DNA from: an uncultured Legionella sp.
Lineage (GTDB): Bacteria > Pseudomonadota > Gammaproteobacteria > Legionellales > Legionellaceae
Length of the DNA: 64,000 bases
Reading direction: 5' to 3'
Assembly: GCA_902168255.1 (NCBI GenBank)
Contig: CABHON010000013.1
Coordinates: 62,001 to 126,000, forward strand
Of the stretch, positions 1 through 10,486 are shown in pieces. The translations under genes were made by a program, and so were the position numbers. How positions within the stretch are numbered: the first letter of the stretch is position 1; each line of letters begins with the position of its first letter. The notes below the pieces were generated by a model. That model was not told the DNA's origin. It ran no database searches and saw only the letters and a program-made list of their open reading frames with translations.

Positions 1-2387
1 TTGCCCTATTTTTAAATAATAGCGTAGGATGGCGAATTAGCTCGGATTTATTTTTATTGTCTGTATTTGGCGGTATTTATATCACCCCATTATATGCCGT
101 TATCCAGAAGTATAGCCCCCCTCAATGGTGTTCTCGCATGATTGCGGTAAATAACATTGTGAATGCTGCTTTCATGGTTGGCAGTGCCTTATGGATTGGG
201 ATATTAGCCTCATTAAAAATTAATATTACGACCGTTTTTTTAACCCTTATTATAGGAAATATTTTTTTCGGCTGGAAGCTACGACGATTTTCTCAGAAAA
301 GAGCCCTAAAACGCTCAATTACTTTTTTATTAAAATGTTTATATCGTGTTGAGGTAAAAGGAATAGAGAATTACCAACAAGCGGGAGAGCACTTTCTTAT
401 TTTACTCTCTTATACTTCTTTTATAGATATTCTCCTATTAACCTTATTTTTGCCCGATTCTTTGGGTGTAGTATTAGACGAGCATTTAACCAAAAAATTT
501 TGGATGAAGCCATTTCTCTCCTGGGCTAATGTCTTTCCTATACAAGCGTTTCATCCAATGGCTGCAAGAAAAGTGCTTCATGCAGCGAAACATAGCCAAA
601 AATTTATTTTAACCCCAGAATCTTATATTCGGGGTGAGCTACCATTAAAACAAATGATTTCTATCGCGGGGTTTGTAGCAAGAAACATGCAAGTACCTCT
701 TTTGCCTATTCATATTACCGGCACATTGTTTTTACCATTTTCACGTCGAAAAGATACGGTACCTCGACGTTTTTTTCCTAAAGTAATTATTCATATTCGT
801 CCAGCTATTAACTTTGTCAAAAAAAATAAAATGCAAATAGAATACGCTATTTCGCATCAATTAGCCGAGATGTTATTTAGTATCCTTCCGTGGAAAAATA
901 CACTCTTTCAGCAATTACTAGAAATGCGCGCTATTTATCCTAAACGCTTAATCGCTGAAGATATTCAGAAAAAAATAAGCTATAACACCCTTGTGATGCA
1001 AAGTTTTGTTCTGGGTTCTGCTATCGCCAAGCAATCAAAAGAAGGAGAGTATGTAGGTCTTTTGATGCCCACAATGGTAGCCAGTGCCGTATGCTTTTTT
1101 GCATTACAAGCTTTTGGGCGAATTCCAGCATTATTAAATTTTTCATTGGGAAAGCATTATTTAATTGCTGCATGTAAACTGGCAAGAATTAAAACCATTT
1201 ATACCTCTTCTACTTTTATTGAACAAACACAATTACAAGGTTCGATAGAGGCATTGAAAGATCTAGGCATTACAATTATTTATTTAGAAACTCTTAAAGA
1301 AAGTATTTCTTTAAGCAATCGGATAGAAGGTATTTTACGCTATCTTTTCTCACGGCCAGTGTATGTGAAGCCTGATGCACCAGCTGTTGTGCTATTTACC
1401 TCGGGTTCTGAAGGCATTCCTAAAGGTGTAGTCTTAAGTCATCAAAACTTATTAGCTAATACGTATCAATTGGCCAGTTGCGTGGATTTTTCAGCGCGGG
1501 ATCATTTATTTAATGCTTTACCCATCTTTCATTGTTTCGGTTTAACTGCGGGAATGATTTTGCCTCTCTGCCAAGGATTTGGTGTTTTTCTTTACCCGTC
1601 TCCCTTGCATTATCGTCAAATTCCGGAGTGGGTACGAAAAGCGGGAGCAACGTTTTTTTTGGCAACGGATACGTTTTTAAAAGGCTACGCGAACTATACG
1701 ACATTGCATCATTTCAAACAGGTGCGCGGAATTTTTGCTGGAGCTGAAAAAGTTAAAGAAGAAACGATTAAAATGTGGAAGCATACTTTTGAGACACCCA
1801 TTTTTGAAGGGTATGGGATGACGGAGGCATCACCCGTCATTGCAGTAAATAATAGCCTTCGATATAAAGAAGGTTCAGTAGGATGTTTGTTACCAGGCAT
1901 AAAGTATCATTTAGAACCCGTAGAAGGTTTAGAAGATGGTGGTCGTTTATGGATTTCAGGGCCAAATATCATGTTAGGGTATTTGAATGAAGAGGGAAGC
2001 ATTATTCCACCTTCAAAAGATGGATGGTATGACACTGGTGATATTGCTTATGTGGATGATGAAGGTTTTTTAACTTTATTAGGGCGAGCGCGCCGCTTTG
2101 CAAAAATCGGCGGGGAAATGGTTTCCTTTTCTGCCGTTGAAAATGTATTAACCAATCTTTGGCCTGAACATTTACATGCAGTATTAAGCAAACCGGATGA
2201 TAAAAAAGGTGAAGCGTTAGTATTATTAACAAATAATCCTGAAGCCAAACGTGAAATTATTGTCCATCATATGCGACATCATGGGCACGCAGAAATCTTA
2301 ACGCCCAAACATATTGTTGTTCTTCCGGAAATGCCTTTATTGGCTACAGGAAAAATAAATTATGTCGCACTAAAAGAAATGGTATAG
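1..2387 (+). CDS. aas: LplT/PlsC-like/acyl-ACP synthetase fusion (Aas), 5' end outside window
   Basis: Lysophospholipid recycling: an importer-type MFS domain, a lysophospholipid acyltransferase domain and an AMP-forming acyl-ACP synthetase in one polypeptide. The frame is open back to base 3, so the gene is cut by the window edge; the TTG at 57 is not the real start. The remaining MFS part has hydrophobic helices up to about base 300. The PlsC-type domain follows (bases about 360-900). The AMP-binding domain shows FTSGSEGIPKG, GYGMTEASP and GWYDTGDI, all well conserved. The acyltransferase domain is odd: the catalytic His of the HX4D motif is Tyr (codon 411-413, motif SYTSFID), and the FPEG motif reads TPES. 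The synthetase half looks intact, whereas the acyltransferase half is probably inactive or changed. It ends 70 bases before the next gene on the same strand. Confidence 0.88.
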   Translation, partial: ALFLNNSVGWRISSDLFLLSVFGGIYITPLYAVIQKYSPPQWCSRMIAVNNIVNAAFMVGSALWIGILASLKINITTVFLTLIIGNIFFGWKLRRFSQKRALKRSITFLLKCLYRVEVKGIENYQQAGEHFLILLSYTSFIDILLLTLFLPDSLGVVLDEHLTKKFWMKPFLSWANVFPIQAFHPMAARKVLHAAKHSQKFILTPESYIRGELPLKQMISIAGFVARNMQVPLLPIHITGTLFLPFSRRKDTVPRRFFPKVIIHIRPAINFVKKNKMQIEYAISHQLAEMLFSILPWKNTLFQQLLEMRAIYPKRLIAEDIQKKISYNTLVMQSFVLGSAIAKQSKEGEYVGLLMPTMVASAVCFFALQAFGRIPALLNFSLGKHYLIAACKLARIKTIYTSSTFIEQTQLQGSIEALKDLGITIIYLETLKESISLSNRIEGILRYLFSRPVYVKPDAPAVVLFTSGSEGIPKGVVLSHQNLLANTYQLASCVDFSARDHLFNALPIFHCFGLTAGMILPLCQGFGVFLYPSPLHYRQIPEWVRKAGATFFLATDTFLKGYANYTTLHHFKQVRGIFAGAEKVKEETIKMWKHTFETPIFEGYGMTEASPVIAVNNSLRYKEGSVGCLLPGIKYHLEPVEGLEDGGRLWISGPNIMLGYLNEEGSIIPPSKDGWYDTGDIAYVDDEGFLTLLGRARRFAKIGGEMVSFSAVENVLTNLWPEHLHAVLSKPDDKKGEALVLLTNNPEAKREIIVHHMRHHGHAEILTPKHIVVLPEMPLLATGKINYVALKEMV

Positions 2388-2457
2388 ATAATTTTTCATT
2401 AAGGAATATCTGGTAAAATTAACTACTATAGATATAACTATTTATGAAAATAAAACT

Positions 2458-5400
2458 ATGCCAACGTACAATAATATCACTTACTCAGAACCTTTATCCA
2501 TTTCAGAAGAAGTAAAGCCTTATTTGGTAAATGGAATGGCAGTCCAAGTCATTGCCACTCATAAAGACGGAAAAGAAAAAATTCGTGATATTAGAGTCGC
2601 TTTAACGCAAAAAAAATACCAACAATTGCGAAAGAAATGCAGGCAAAAACACATCTCCAAATTTGAATCCATTACGCCACTTGATGTGGAAAATGAATAT
2701 GCTGACTTTAATAAAACACTCGATGAAATTGAGCAGGCACAAAATCCATCTGAACAAACAAAAAAAGATTATTATTTCATTAGTCGTTTTTATCAATTTC
2801 GATGGAATTTTTGGGATATAACAAAGCTGAGGTTTATCCAAAAGTTTATGCATAAAGCAAAAACAGGGCTTTTAGATGCATCCATTGATCTTCATGCTTT
2901 AAGAAATAATCCACGAAGTTTGCTTCGCAGAGATGACAATATAGAGTCTAGTAATATTAATGAGCTTATCCTGATACGATTAAAAGATAATATTAATAAG
3001 TTCAAAGATAGAATTTCTACGCACATTACTATTGATTGGGGAGTTTCGGATCCAGGGCAACTAGAAAAAGTAAAAAAAATACAACTTTCTGTTAAAAAAG
3101 AATGTGAAAACTTCGAAGAGAAAATCCAAACACTTATTGATAATGGTGCAATAGAAAAAGATATTGAAACATTATTTAAAAATAAGCATTTAGGGTATTT
3201 TATTTCACGATGTGAGTTTATCCTGATCGATGGTTTGGACAAAATTATCAGGGATATGGATAACAATGCGTATTGGGATCTATGGGATTTGCATCCCGCA
3301 CGAAAAGTTTTTTCCCGTGTAAAAAGAAAAATGGAAGCGAGAGCTTCATTGGAAGGCGCTCAAACCATTGCAGACAGGCCTATTTCTGAAGAAATGATTG
3401 AGTCTTTACAAGTAACCGAAGAAAGGTCTCATGGGAATAGTGATGGAGAGAAAACCTTTTGGGTTTCAATTTCTTCCTATGTTGACAGAGAATTTAGTTT
3501 GCCAGATATTGAAGATGTATTAAATGTTTTAAGTGAAGAGCACGAAGAAGATTCTGAAGACACTCATATAGTTATTTATGGTACTCCTAATAAGAAAAAC
3601 GTGAATAATGAGCATGCCATTAAAAGCCCAACGGTTAAATGGACAGCAGCTATTTTATTTTTTAGCTTTGTGTGGGAACCAGTTCCAATTATAGCACGCT
3701 TTGCGGTTAGTATTGCCTTAATTGCACCTGCAATACTCAGTATTTTAATTGAAAAAGGGCTGAATGCATTAAAATTGGAAAGTGTAGCAAATGCTGTGGC
3801 TTCAGGGAGAAAACAGTTTATTGAAGGTGCTCATTTAGGATTTGGTCGATTCTGCGAGTGGCTTTCTATTACGACTCGCCTTAAGAAAAAAAGAGGGGAA
3901 GAATCTCTCAAAAGAAATACCAATGCGGATGATGCTTTAAGCCTTAACTTTATTGATAGTCATAATATTAATGTACCAGAGGAACAAAGAAGAGAAGCTT
4001 TCCTAAAAAGAGTGAATGTACCCGTTAATCAGATGCATGTTTTAGCTGAGAAGTATTTTTCTCCCTCTGCTTGGGGGAAAAATGTAACGGAAGCACTTAC
4101 CAGTGTTTTTGCTACACCGGTTCGCTTAGGGCGAGAGTTTTGGGAAAATAGAAGTAGTGCTGAAAAAGCTCAAGATGTTTATCAACGTATAATCAATCAA
4201 ACTGATGAGAATATTTATAAGGAATTAGAGAAAAAACTTAAAGAGTGGGGAAATCCTACGATTAATCACACTTCATTAGCGTCATCTACTATTCCTTCGA
4301 TAACAGCAAATAAAAAGAAAGTAGCAACACTAGAAACCTTTTGTAATAACATAGAACATATGGCTGTTGCTGCTACACCCAATCAAACAACGGATGTTCA
4401 GTCATTTTCTAAAGTTGCACATGAAGTTATACGTGTGTTAGCTGATGAGTTAGTCAATAGTTTCTTGTGCGAATCACCGGGTGTAACTACTGCAGGTGCT
4501 GCAGCCGCTATAAGTACATTAGGTCTTTCCCTTGTTCCCTCAATTGTCAGTAGTTTAAAATTAGCCACCCTATTACATAATGCCCAAATTCTTCCTGATT
4601 TTTTGGGAAAAAATATTATGGGGCAAGGATTATCTGAAGGAGAAGTAGCTAAAGTATTTGCTGCTTTTCTTGAGTACAAAGCCATAGCGATTTCAGGTGA
4701 TGCTTTTAAAGCAGTGATTAATGGTGACTTAGGTATTTTCAAAAAAATCTTTCATAACCCTGAACGATTAGCATTTGGTTTTCTTTGCTGTACGGCAGTG
4801 GGAATCGCGCTCAGTAATATTCCTGGTACGGTTTCATTATCCTTGTGGGAAGAAGCAACTGGAATGGAAGAAGTGCAAGGTCCCTATATTTTCATTATCA
4901 ATTTCTTTTTAGATGAAGCACGGCACGCACGACGTGCTACCTTAGGTGCGAATCTTGTCCCTTATTCTTTCTTAGGGTTAAAATCATTAATGGTGCTGAA
5001 AAGTTTAACCGAGGGAAAGAAAGAGCGACGTCATTACGAAACTGTCGTAGGTAAATTTTTTGCTGCTTGGCGCAATAATGAAACCAAAACACTTGAGGAA
5101 ATGTTAGCAACAAAAGAAGGTGCGAAATTTCTTGAATTTTGGGATAAATTTGTTAAACAACCTAAAGAAAATTTAATCGACTCGGTTAACCAGTTTGAAC
5201 TAAAATTAAAGACGGCAAGAGTGGCATTAGAAAAATCGGAATTTCAAGAAATTAATCTTTCAAATAGTACTTCCGCAGTTGATTTACATTCTGAAAAAAA
5301 TGAAACAGAAGTACAGAAGGCTTATCGAGAATTAATGACTGCATTAAACTGGATTGAAAGCCGTGGTGATTGTTTAACTTTCGATAAAAAGATAATGTTT

Positions 5401-6369
5401 TTCAATAGTGATCCTTATAAGTTTTATGATCACTTGCACGGACTATTTGAAAAATATAATGACTTAGCTGACTTTGATGCAAAAATTGATGGTAAACTTT
5501 TCCTAAAAGATTTTTATTCAAAATATTGTTACGAAGGCTCAAATAATTTAGTACGTTCTGCTATCTGGTTAGGTAATGGACTTTTGCTAACGCCACTATA
5601 TCGACGAATAAAATATGCGTTACTGAGTGATAGTCCTGCTATGCGAGAACAATTTGAACGAAGCCGGGCTAAAGATATTTATTTAGCTGGTGAGTTTGTA
5701 GCGACCACAGGGCGCGTATTGCAAGCAGTACTACGCTTAACTGATCAATTTATTATTGGCATTGTGGGAGCTGTACCTTTTGTAGTAGGTGGCTTAATTG
5801 TAGGTATTGAAAAAGCGGCACGAGCTATAGCAGGTAGATCAGCGGTTGATGGACAAACGCGCAGCGCTAAAATATTGAAAGCAGGTTTTAACTGGTTGTG
5901 TGATCACATTAAATTACATTACATTGCTTCAACCCGTGAATCTGCGTATATGGAAACAGCAAATACAGCCATGACAACCCATAATTTGCCTGGAACGTTA
6001 GCGGGCGTAAAACAAAGGGCAATTAAAGTGAGAACAAGTGTTTATAATACTGTTGCGTCAAATGATCCACAGAATTCGGATATTGCTGTAAAACAAAGCT
6101 TAATAAGTGCAACAAATAAGTTAAAAGGCGCTAAAAAAATTAAAGTAAGAGAAAATTTGGAACGATTAACGCAATTACAAAAGAAACCTTTACAACCGTT
6201 GGAAAATGATGCCCAAACTCGAGGTGAAACAAGCATTCCGATTAATTCAAGTGCTTTTGGTATTTTCAAGAAAAAAGAAATCATTACTCGAAAGGAAAAA
6301 GAACTTCAAGCTTTGCCTCCAGTGATTAGGGAAGTAGCTAAAACACATTTTACTCAAAAAGCAGGTTGA
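2458..6369 (+). CDS. Large protein of unknown function with hydrophobic segments, effector-like
   Basis: I do not recognise the family of this 1303-residue protein. The first ~380 residues are charged, Lys/Glu-rich and helical. Hydrophobic stretches follow at about residues 395-430 (AAILFFSFVWEPVPIIARF), 675-705, 770-795 and 1100-1125 (IIGIVGAVPFVVGGLIVGI), separated by soluble charged regions. There is no signal peptide. The C-terminal tail is rich in Lys, Glu and Arg. The ATG at 2458 is the first in a long open frame. Size, low-complexity charged regions and internal membrane-seeking helices resemble type IV effectors of Legionella and Coxiella relatives, but that is inference from style only. 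The next gene converges on it with 43 bases between. Confidence 0.75.
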   Translation: MPTYNNITYSEPLSISEEVKPYLVNGMAVQVIATHKDGKEKIRDIRVALTQKKYQQLRKKCRQKHISKFESITPLDVENEYADFNKTLDEIEQAQNPSEQTKKDYYFISRFYQFRWNFWDITKLRFIQKFMHKAKTGLLDASIDLHALRNNPRSLLRRDDNIESSNINELILIRLKDNINKFKDRISTHITIDWGVSDPGQLEKVKKIQLSVKKECENFEEKIQTLIDNGAIEKDIETLFKNKHLGYFISRCEFILIDGLDKIIRDMDNNAYWDLWDLHPARKVFSRVKRKMEARASLEGAQTIADRPISEEMIESLQVTEERSHGNSDGEKTFWVSISSYVDREFSLPDIEDVLNVLSEEHEEDSEDTHIVIYGTPNKKNVNNEHAIKSPTVKWTAAILFFSFVWEPVPIIARFAVSIALIAPAILSILIEKGLNALKLESVANAVASGRKQFIEGAHLGFGRFCEWLSITTRLKKKRGEESLKRNTNADDALSLNFIDSHNINVPEEQRREAFLKRVNVPVNQMHVLAEKYFSPSAWGKNVTEALTSVFATPVRLGREFWENRSSAEKAQDVYQRIINQTDENIYKELEKKLKEWGNPTINHTSLASSTIPSITANKKKVATLETFCNNIEHMAVAATPNQTTDVQSFSKVAHEVIRVLADELVNSFLCESPGVTTAGAAAAISTLGLSLVPSIVSSLKLATLLHNAQILPDFLGKNIMGQGLSEGEVAKVFAAFLEYKAIAISGDAFKAVINGDLGIFKKIFHNPERLAFGFLCCTAVGIALSNIPGTVSLSLWEEATGMEEVQGPYIFIINFFLDEARHARRATLGANLVPYSFLGLKSLMVLKSLTEGKKERRHYETVVGKFFAAWRNNETKTLEEMLATKEGAKFLEFWDKFVKQPKENLIDSVNQFELKLKTARVALEKSEFQEINLSNSTSAVDLHSEKNETEVQKAYRELMTALNWIESRGDCLTFDKKIMFFNSDPYKFYDHLHGLFEKYNDLADFDAKIDGKLFLKDFYSKYCYEGSNNLVRSAIWLGNGLLLTPLYRRIKYALLSDSPAMREQFERSRAKDIYLAGEFVATTGRVLQAVLRLTDQFIIGIVGAVPFVVGGLIVGIEKAARAIAGRSAVDGQTRSAKILKAGFNWLCDHIKLHYIASTRESAYMETANTAMTTHNLPGTLAGVKQRAIKVRTSVYNTVASNDPQNSDIAVKQSLISATNKLKGAKKIKVRENLERLTQLQKKPLQPLENDAQTRGETSIPINSSAFGIFKKKEIITRKEKELQALPPVIREVAKTHFTQKAG

Positions 6370-6412
6370 TTAAATCAGCGTTACACTTAGTTTGATTCTA
6401 ATAAAAATGAGT

Positions 6413-7216
6413 TTAAACGCGAGAAGGGGGATATGTTTGCATTTCTATACCTGTAATACGTGTATCAGTATCCAATTCATTGAATTCATTTGAATTATTT
6501 CTGCTGCTTCCAAAAATCATGAGCTGAATTGTATCGGCAATTTTTTCTCCTATCTCTTTTTTTTGATGGTATCTTGGATGTCTCATTCTATCTACATCAT
6601 TTCCAAAGACACTATGTATTCCCGGAAAAAGACAATTACAAAAACAACAAAATATCGTACAAGCTACAAAAGGTGCAAAAGTTCCCAATGTTATTCCTAT
6701 GGTGACCTGAAAAATCACATCAAGTGTTTTATGCCACTTTGTATGTTGATAGTTTTTACTATTGGTTAATATAAGCATATTGGCAATCATAGAAAGCAAG
6801 GAGACTATCCAAATTACTGCAATAATTTTGAAGAGTAACCACTTTGTTCCGTCACTTAAACAATTTTTCTTATCTATTTGGGTAATTGTGATCCAATCAT
6901 CTTGAAAATCAGTTAATTTGTCATAAAAAATTTCTTCAGAGTCAGCAGGATGGTTATTATTCTCATAAGTAGGCAGCGTATTTTTTAGTTTTAATAATGT
7001 TAATAGGCTGTTGTTTAAATCATCAATATTGTTTTGAGTAATGCGCGCAGATTTCAAATCTTCTATTAAAAAATTTTCTAATGTTCGAAGGTCATCTAAA
7101 AATTCTTGAGAAAAAGCTTCATTAATTAGATTATCCACTGCATACATAAAAACATCATGAAGAGGAGAGACTGATGCTTCAATATTATTACTTTCTGGTA
7201 ATAGAGGATTCCTCAT
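6413..7216 (-). CDS. Hypothetical membrane protein (267 aa)
   Basis: Unrecognised protein. The N-terminal ~130 residues are acidic and helical. Two hydrophobic segments follow: LLFKIIAVIWIVSLLSMIA at about 128-150, and a Cys-rich one at about 168-195 (GTFAPFVACTIFCCFCNCLF). A short polar C-terminal tail ends it. There is no signal peptide. It converges with the 1303-residue gene and diverges from the 340-residue coiled-coil gene, sharing a 216-base AT-rich intergenic region with the latter. The clustering of three unknown proteins of similar style suggests an accessory, possibly effector-type, block; this is inference. Confidence 0.65.
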   Translation of the reverse strand: MRNPLLPESNNIEASVSPLHDVFMYAVDNLINEAFSQEFLDDLRTLENFLIEDLKSARITQNNIDDLNNSLLTLLKLKNTLPTYENNNHPADSEEIFYDKLTDFQDDWITITQIDKKNCLSDGTKWLLFKIIAVIWIVSLLSMIANMLILTNSKNYQHTKWHKTLDVIFQVTIGITLGTFAPFVACTIFCCFCNCLFPGIHSVFGNDVDRMRHPRYHQKKEIGEKIADTIQLMIFGSSRNNSNEFNELDTDTRITGIEMQTYPPSRV

Positions 7217-7432
7217 AGTGTTTTTCTCATTTTATACTAAGATATGAGTTTAGTATATTTTAAAAATTAAGTAAGTATGGAGCAGCAATTCCAGTTAATA
7301 ATTCAAAATTTTGGGCTAGTCCCGTAAGATAAGCCTTCATTCTCTTCAAACAGAGTAATTTTTAATATAAAATAAACAGTCTTGCCACAGTGTTTCGCGT
7401 AGACGGAATCCAGATATGATAATCGAAGAAAT

Positions 7433-8455
7433 ATGATGAAAAATATTAGTAATGAGTTAAAGAAATCAGACGAATATTTACCTGGTGAAATCCAACAAGC
7501 ACTTTTTCAAGAAAAAACAGATGAATTACTAGAAAACAATATTCAAAAACTGATTCAGCAATTGGAAGAAGCATTAGCTAGTTCCTCAGCCCAATATAGT
7601 GAATTAAATAAAAAAATTAATATATTAAAGTGTAATTTACAGTTTTTAAATTTAATGAAAGATGCTTTAGGTAAATCCTTTAATTTTTATTTCTATACGG
7701 ATTTTGAAGCATGGGAAAATCAGTTACGAAATGAGCTTAGAAAAAATTATTCAGATGATATAATTAACAAAGTTATTAAGAATTCAACCGATCTATTAAA
7801 TTTGATTGAAGTGAAATTCTCTAATTCTGACTCTCCTTTTAATGCTGTTGTTGATAGTTTTAGTTTATTTGTTAAAAAATGGACAGGTTATTCTATTCAA
7901 GATGTGCACCAACCCACCACATCTGACATCATACCTCAACAAATCGAGAAAAAAACAAATGAGTTAAATGATTTAACTCAGCAGCTTAAACAGCAAATAT
8001 TATTAATCAAGAAGATAACAGAAATTAAAAATAAACTTAATAAATGTTGGTTTGGAAAAGAAAAGAAAGCAGAAAAAATAAATAAGTTAGATATACTAAT
8101 CCGTGTGTTATCTCACGATAAAGATTTCAATTTGGGGGAAGATTCCCTTTTAATAAAAGATATTAAAGACATTTTACAAATCAAACGCTTCGAATTAAGT
8201 AATTATTTGCCCAACTCAATTAAGAGTAAGTTGAAAGTAAATAATACAAATAAACCACCCAGACACTTGCAAGACTTTAATAATTGGCATGCAAATATTT
8301 TTTCAAAGCCAGATATAGCGGAAAGATGGTTAGCATCTCAAAATAGCATGAAAAAATCTAATGGACTTTTGACTTTTGGAAAACAGTTGGGAAAGATTTT
8401 CTTCTCAATCAATGATGAAGTTCAACAGCCTGCTGCTGCTCGTCGAGGTGCATAA
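7433..8455 (+). CDS. Hypothetical coiled-coil protein (340 aa)
   Basis: Unrecognised soluble protein, strongly helical and rich in Lys, Asn, Glu and Leu. Heptad-like coiled coil is visible at about residues 25-75 (LIQQLEEALASSS onward) and 170-215 (LNDLTQQLKQQILLIKKI). There is no signal peptide and no membrane segment. Two consecutive ATG codons begin the frame at 7433, with a weak purine-rich stretch (gaagaa) just upstream. The tail ends QQPAAARRGA. Its stop lies 4 bases from the convergent tadA stop. A structural or effector-like role is possible, but nothing in the sequence fixes it. Confidence 0.65.
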   Translation: MMKNISNELKKSDEYLPGEIQQALFQEKTDELLENNIQKLIQQLEEALASSSAQYSELNKKINILKCNLQFLNLMKDALGKSFNFYFYTDFEAWENQLRNELRKNYSDDIINKVIKNSTDLLNLIEVKFSNSDSPFNAVVDSFSLFVKKWTGYSIQDVHQPTTSDIIPQQIEKKTNELNDLTQQLKQQILLIKKITEIKNKLNKCWFGKEKKAEKINKLDILIRVLSHDKDFNLGEDSLLIKDIKDILQIKRFELSNYLPNSIKSKLKVNNTNKPPRHLQDFNNWHANIFSKPDIAERWLASQNSMKKSNGLLTFGKQLGKIFFSINDEVQQPAAARRGA

Positions 8456-8459
8456 AAAA

Positions 8460-8915
8460 CTAGCTACGCTTTTTTTTAAAGAATTTTGTCATTATAGAAG
8501 AGCATTTCTCTGAAAGAACCCCTCCAAACACATCAATGGTAGGATGAATTTTTTGTTGTGGATGAAAAAGATCACAAGCAGAACCACATGCCCCATTTCT
8601 GAGATCAAAAGCACCAAAAACAAGACGTTTAATACGAGCGTTTAAAATAGCGCCGGCACACATGGGACAAGGTTCAAGTGTTACATATAATGTTGTATTT
8701 AATAAACGGTAATTGTTTAAATATTCGCCGGCATTACGTAAAGCTAATATTTCTGCATGTGCTGTAGGATCAGAGAGTGAAATAGGCTGATTCCATGCTT
8801 CAGCAATTTTTTCGTTGTTATACACTACCAAAGCACCTACAGGCACTTCATTTTGATCAGCAGCTTTTTGTGCAAGAAGCAAGGCTTCTTGCATCCAATG
8901 TTGATCTATTCCCAT
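8460..8915 (-). CDS. tadA: tRNA-specific adenosine deaminase
   Basis: Deaminates A34 to inosine in the anticodon of tRNA-Arg(ACG); cytosolic zinc enzyme. The 151-residue length is normal for the family. The zinc-binding and catalytic motifs are both present: THAEILAL (HAE with the proton-shuttle Glu) and PCPMCAGAI (PCxxC). It is the last gene of the guaB-guaA-tadA run, and its start codon lies 10 bases inside the end of guaA, so translation is probably coupled. Identity is secure from the motifs. Neighbourhood with purine synthesis may be operon convenience and not a functional link. Confidence 0.95.
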   Translation of the reverse strand: MGIDQHWMQEALLLAQKAADQNEVPVGALVVYNNEKIAEAWNQPISLSDPTAHAEILALRNAGEYLNNYRLLNTTLYVTLEPCPMCAGAILNARIKRLVFGAFDLRNGACGSACDLFHPQQKIHPTIDVFGGVLSEKCSSIMTKFFKKKRS

Positions 8916-10483
8916 TCAATGGTAGCAGGGGGTTTACTTGAAATATCATAAACCACGCGGGAAACGCCATCTACTTCATTCATGATACGATTCGCTGCTT
9001 TGGCTAACAATTCATGAGGGAGAGGAGCCCATTGTGCTGTCATAAAGTCGATAGTTTCAACTGCACGGAGGGCAATCACATAATCATATTTCCGTGCATC
9101 GCCCTTTACGCCTACTGATTTTACGGGAAGGAAAACAGCAAAGGCTTGATTCACTTTCTCATAAAAACCTGCTTTATGTAATTCTTCTAAGAAAATAACA
9201 TCTGCCTGACGAACCATGCGGATATAATCTTCTTTAATTTCACCTAAAATGCGAACAGCTAAGCCTGGACCCGGGAAAGGATGACGATTAACAAATGAAG
9301 AAGGTAAACCCAATTGAGTGCCTATTTGGCGAACTTCATCTTTGAATAACTCACGTAATGGCTCGAGCAATTTAAGACGCATGGTTTCTGGTAATCCACC
9401 CACATTATGATGGGATTTGATCACCTGCGTTTGACCGGTTGAAGCTCCCGCTGATTCTATCACGTCAGGATAAATTGTTCCTTGTGCTAACCAATGGGTA
9501 TCATTTAATTTAATTGCTTCTTCTTCAAAAATTTCGATAAACGTGTTACCAATAATTTTTCTCTTTTGTTCAGGATCTTCAATACCTTTTAGGCGCTCTA
9601 GAAAAATGTGTTGGGCATTAACTACATGAATATTAACTTTTAAATGTTCACGCAAGTGCAAAATTAAGTTATCTGCTTCCTTATGTCGTAAAAGACCGGT
9701 ATCAACAAAAATACATACGCATTGATCGCCAATAGCACGTTGAAGGAGGGCAGCTAATACGGAAGAATCGGTACCACCCGAAAGAGCTAATAATACACGT
9801 TCTTTACCTACTGTTTCTTGAATGGATGCTTCCAGCGTTTCAATGATTTGTTCTGTATTCCACATGGTTTTACATTTACAAATATCCAAGACAAATTGCT
9901 TGAATATTTCTTTGCCTTGAACCGTATGTGTAACCTCAGGGTGACATTGAATCGCATAAAATGGTGCTATTTCAGAAGCCATTGCAGCAATAGGCGTATT
10001 CTCAGTTGAGGCGATACATTTGAAATTAGGCGGAAGGGAGATCACGCGATCGCCATGACTCATCCAAACGTTTAGCATGAGCTTTCCATCCGCGTCTTCT
10101 TCATCTTTTAAAACACCTAAAAGAGGCGAGTTGCCTTCATGAACTAGAGGAATATGACCAAATTCGTGATGCTCAGCAATTTCAACTTGTCCACCAAGTT
10201 GTAAAGCCATCGTTTGCATTCCATAGCAAATACCAAATACAGGGCATCCTAATTCGAAAACAATATCAGGTGCCCGCGGGGTTTCTGATGATGTTACGGT
10301 TTCAGGTCCGCCTGATAGAATGATACCTTTAGGGGCAAAATCTTTTATTGCTTCGGGAGATAAACGAAAAGAATGGATTTCGCAGTAAACACCAATTTCG
10401 CGAATACGTCGCGCAATGAGTTGAGTATATTGCGAGCCAAAATCTAAAATAAGAATTTTATCGGTATGAATATGAGAAGACAT
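8906..10483 (-). CDS. guaA: GMP synthase (glutamine-hydrolysing)
   Basis: Converts XMP, ATP and glutamine to GMP. The N-terminal class I glutamine amidotransferase domain (about residues 8-200) has the nucleophile motif GICYGMQ and the His-Glu pair in QCHPEVTHT. The ATP pyrophosphatase domain has the P-loop LSGGTDSSV near residue 230 (more usually SGGVDSS), and the C-terminal dimerisation domain ends in the expected PATIEWE. The 525-residue length is typical. It starts 3 bases after guaB and overlaps tadA by 10 bases, so the three genes are almost certainly cotranscribed. Confidence 0.97.
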   Translation of the reverse strand: MSSHIHTDKILILDFGSQYTQLIARRIREIGVYCEIHSFRLSPEAIKDFAPKGIILSGGPETVTSSETPRAPDIVFELGCPVFGICYGMQTMALQLGGQVEIAEHHEFGHIPLVHEGNSPLLGVLKDEEDADGKLMLNVWMSHGDRVISLPPNFKCIASTENTPIAAMASEIAPFYAIQCHPEVTHTVQGKEIFKQFVLDICKCKTMWNTEQIIETLEASIQETVGKERVLLALSGGTDSSVLAALLQRAIGDQCVCIFVDTGLLRHKEADNLILHLREHLKVNIHVVNAQHIFLERLKGIEDPEQKRKIIGNTFIEIFEEEAIKLNDTHWLAQGTIYPDVIESAGASTGQTQVIKSHHNVGGLPETMRLKLLEPLRELFKDEVRQIGTQLGLPSSFVNRHPFPGPGLAVRILGEIKEDYIRMVRQADVIFLEELHKAGFYEKVNQAFAVFLPVKSVGVKGDARKYDYVIALRAVETIDFMTAQWAPLPHELLAKAANRIMNEVDGVSRVVYDISSKPPATIEWE

Positions 10484-10486
10484 GTA

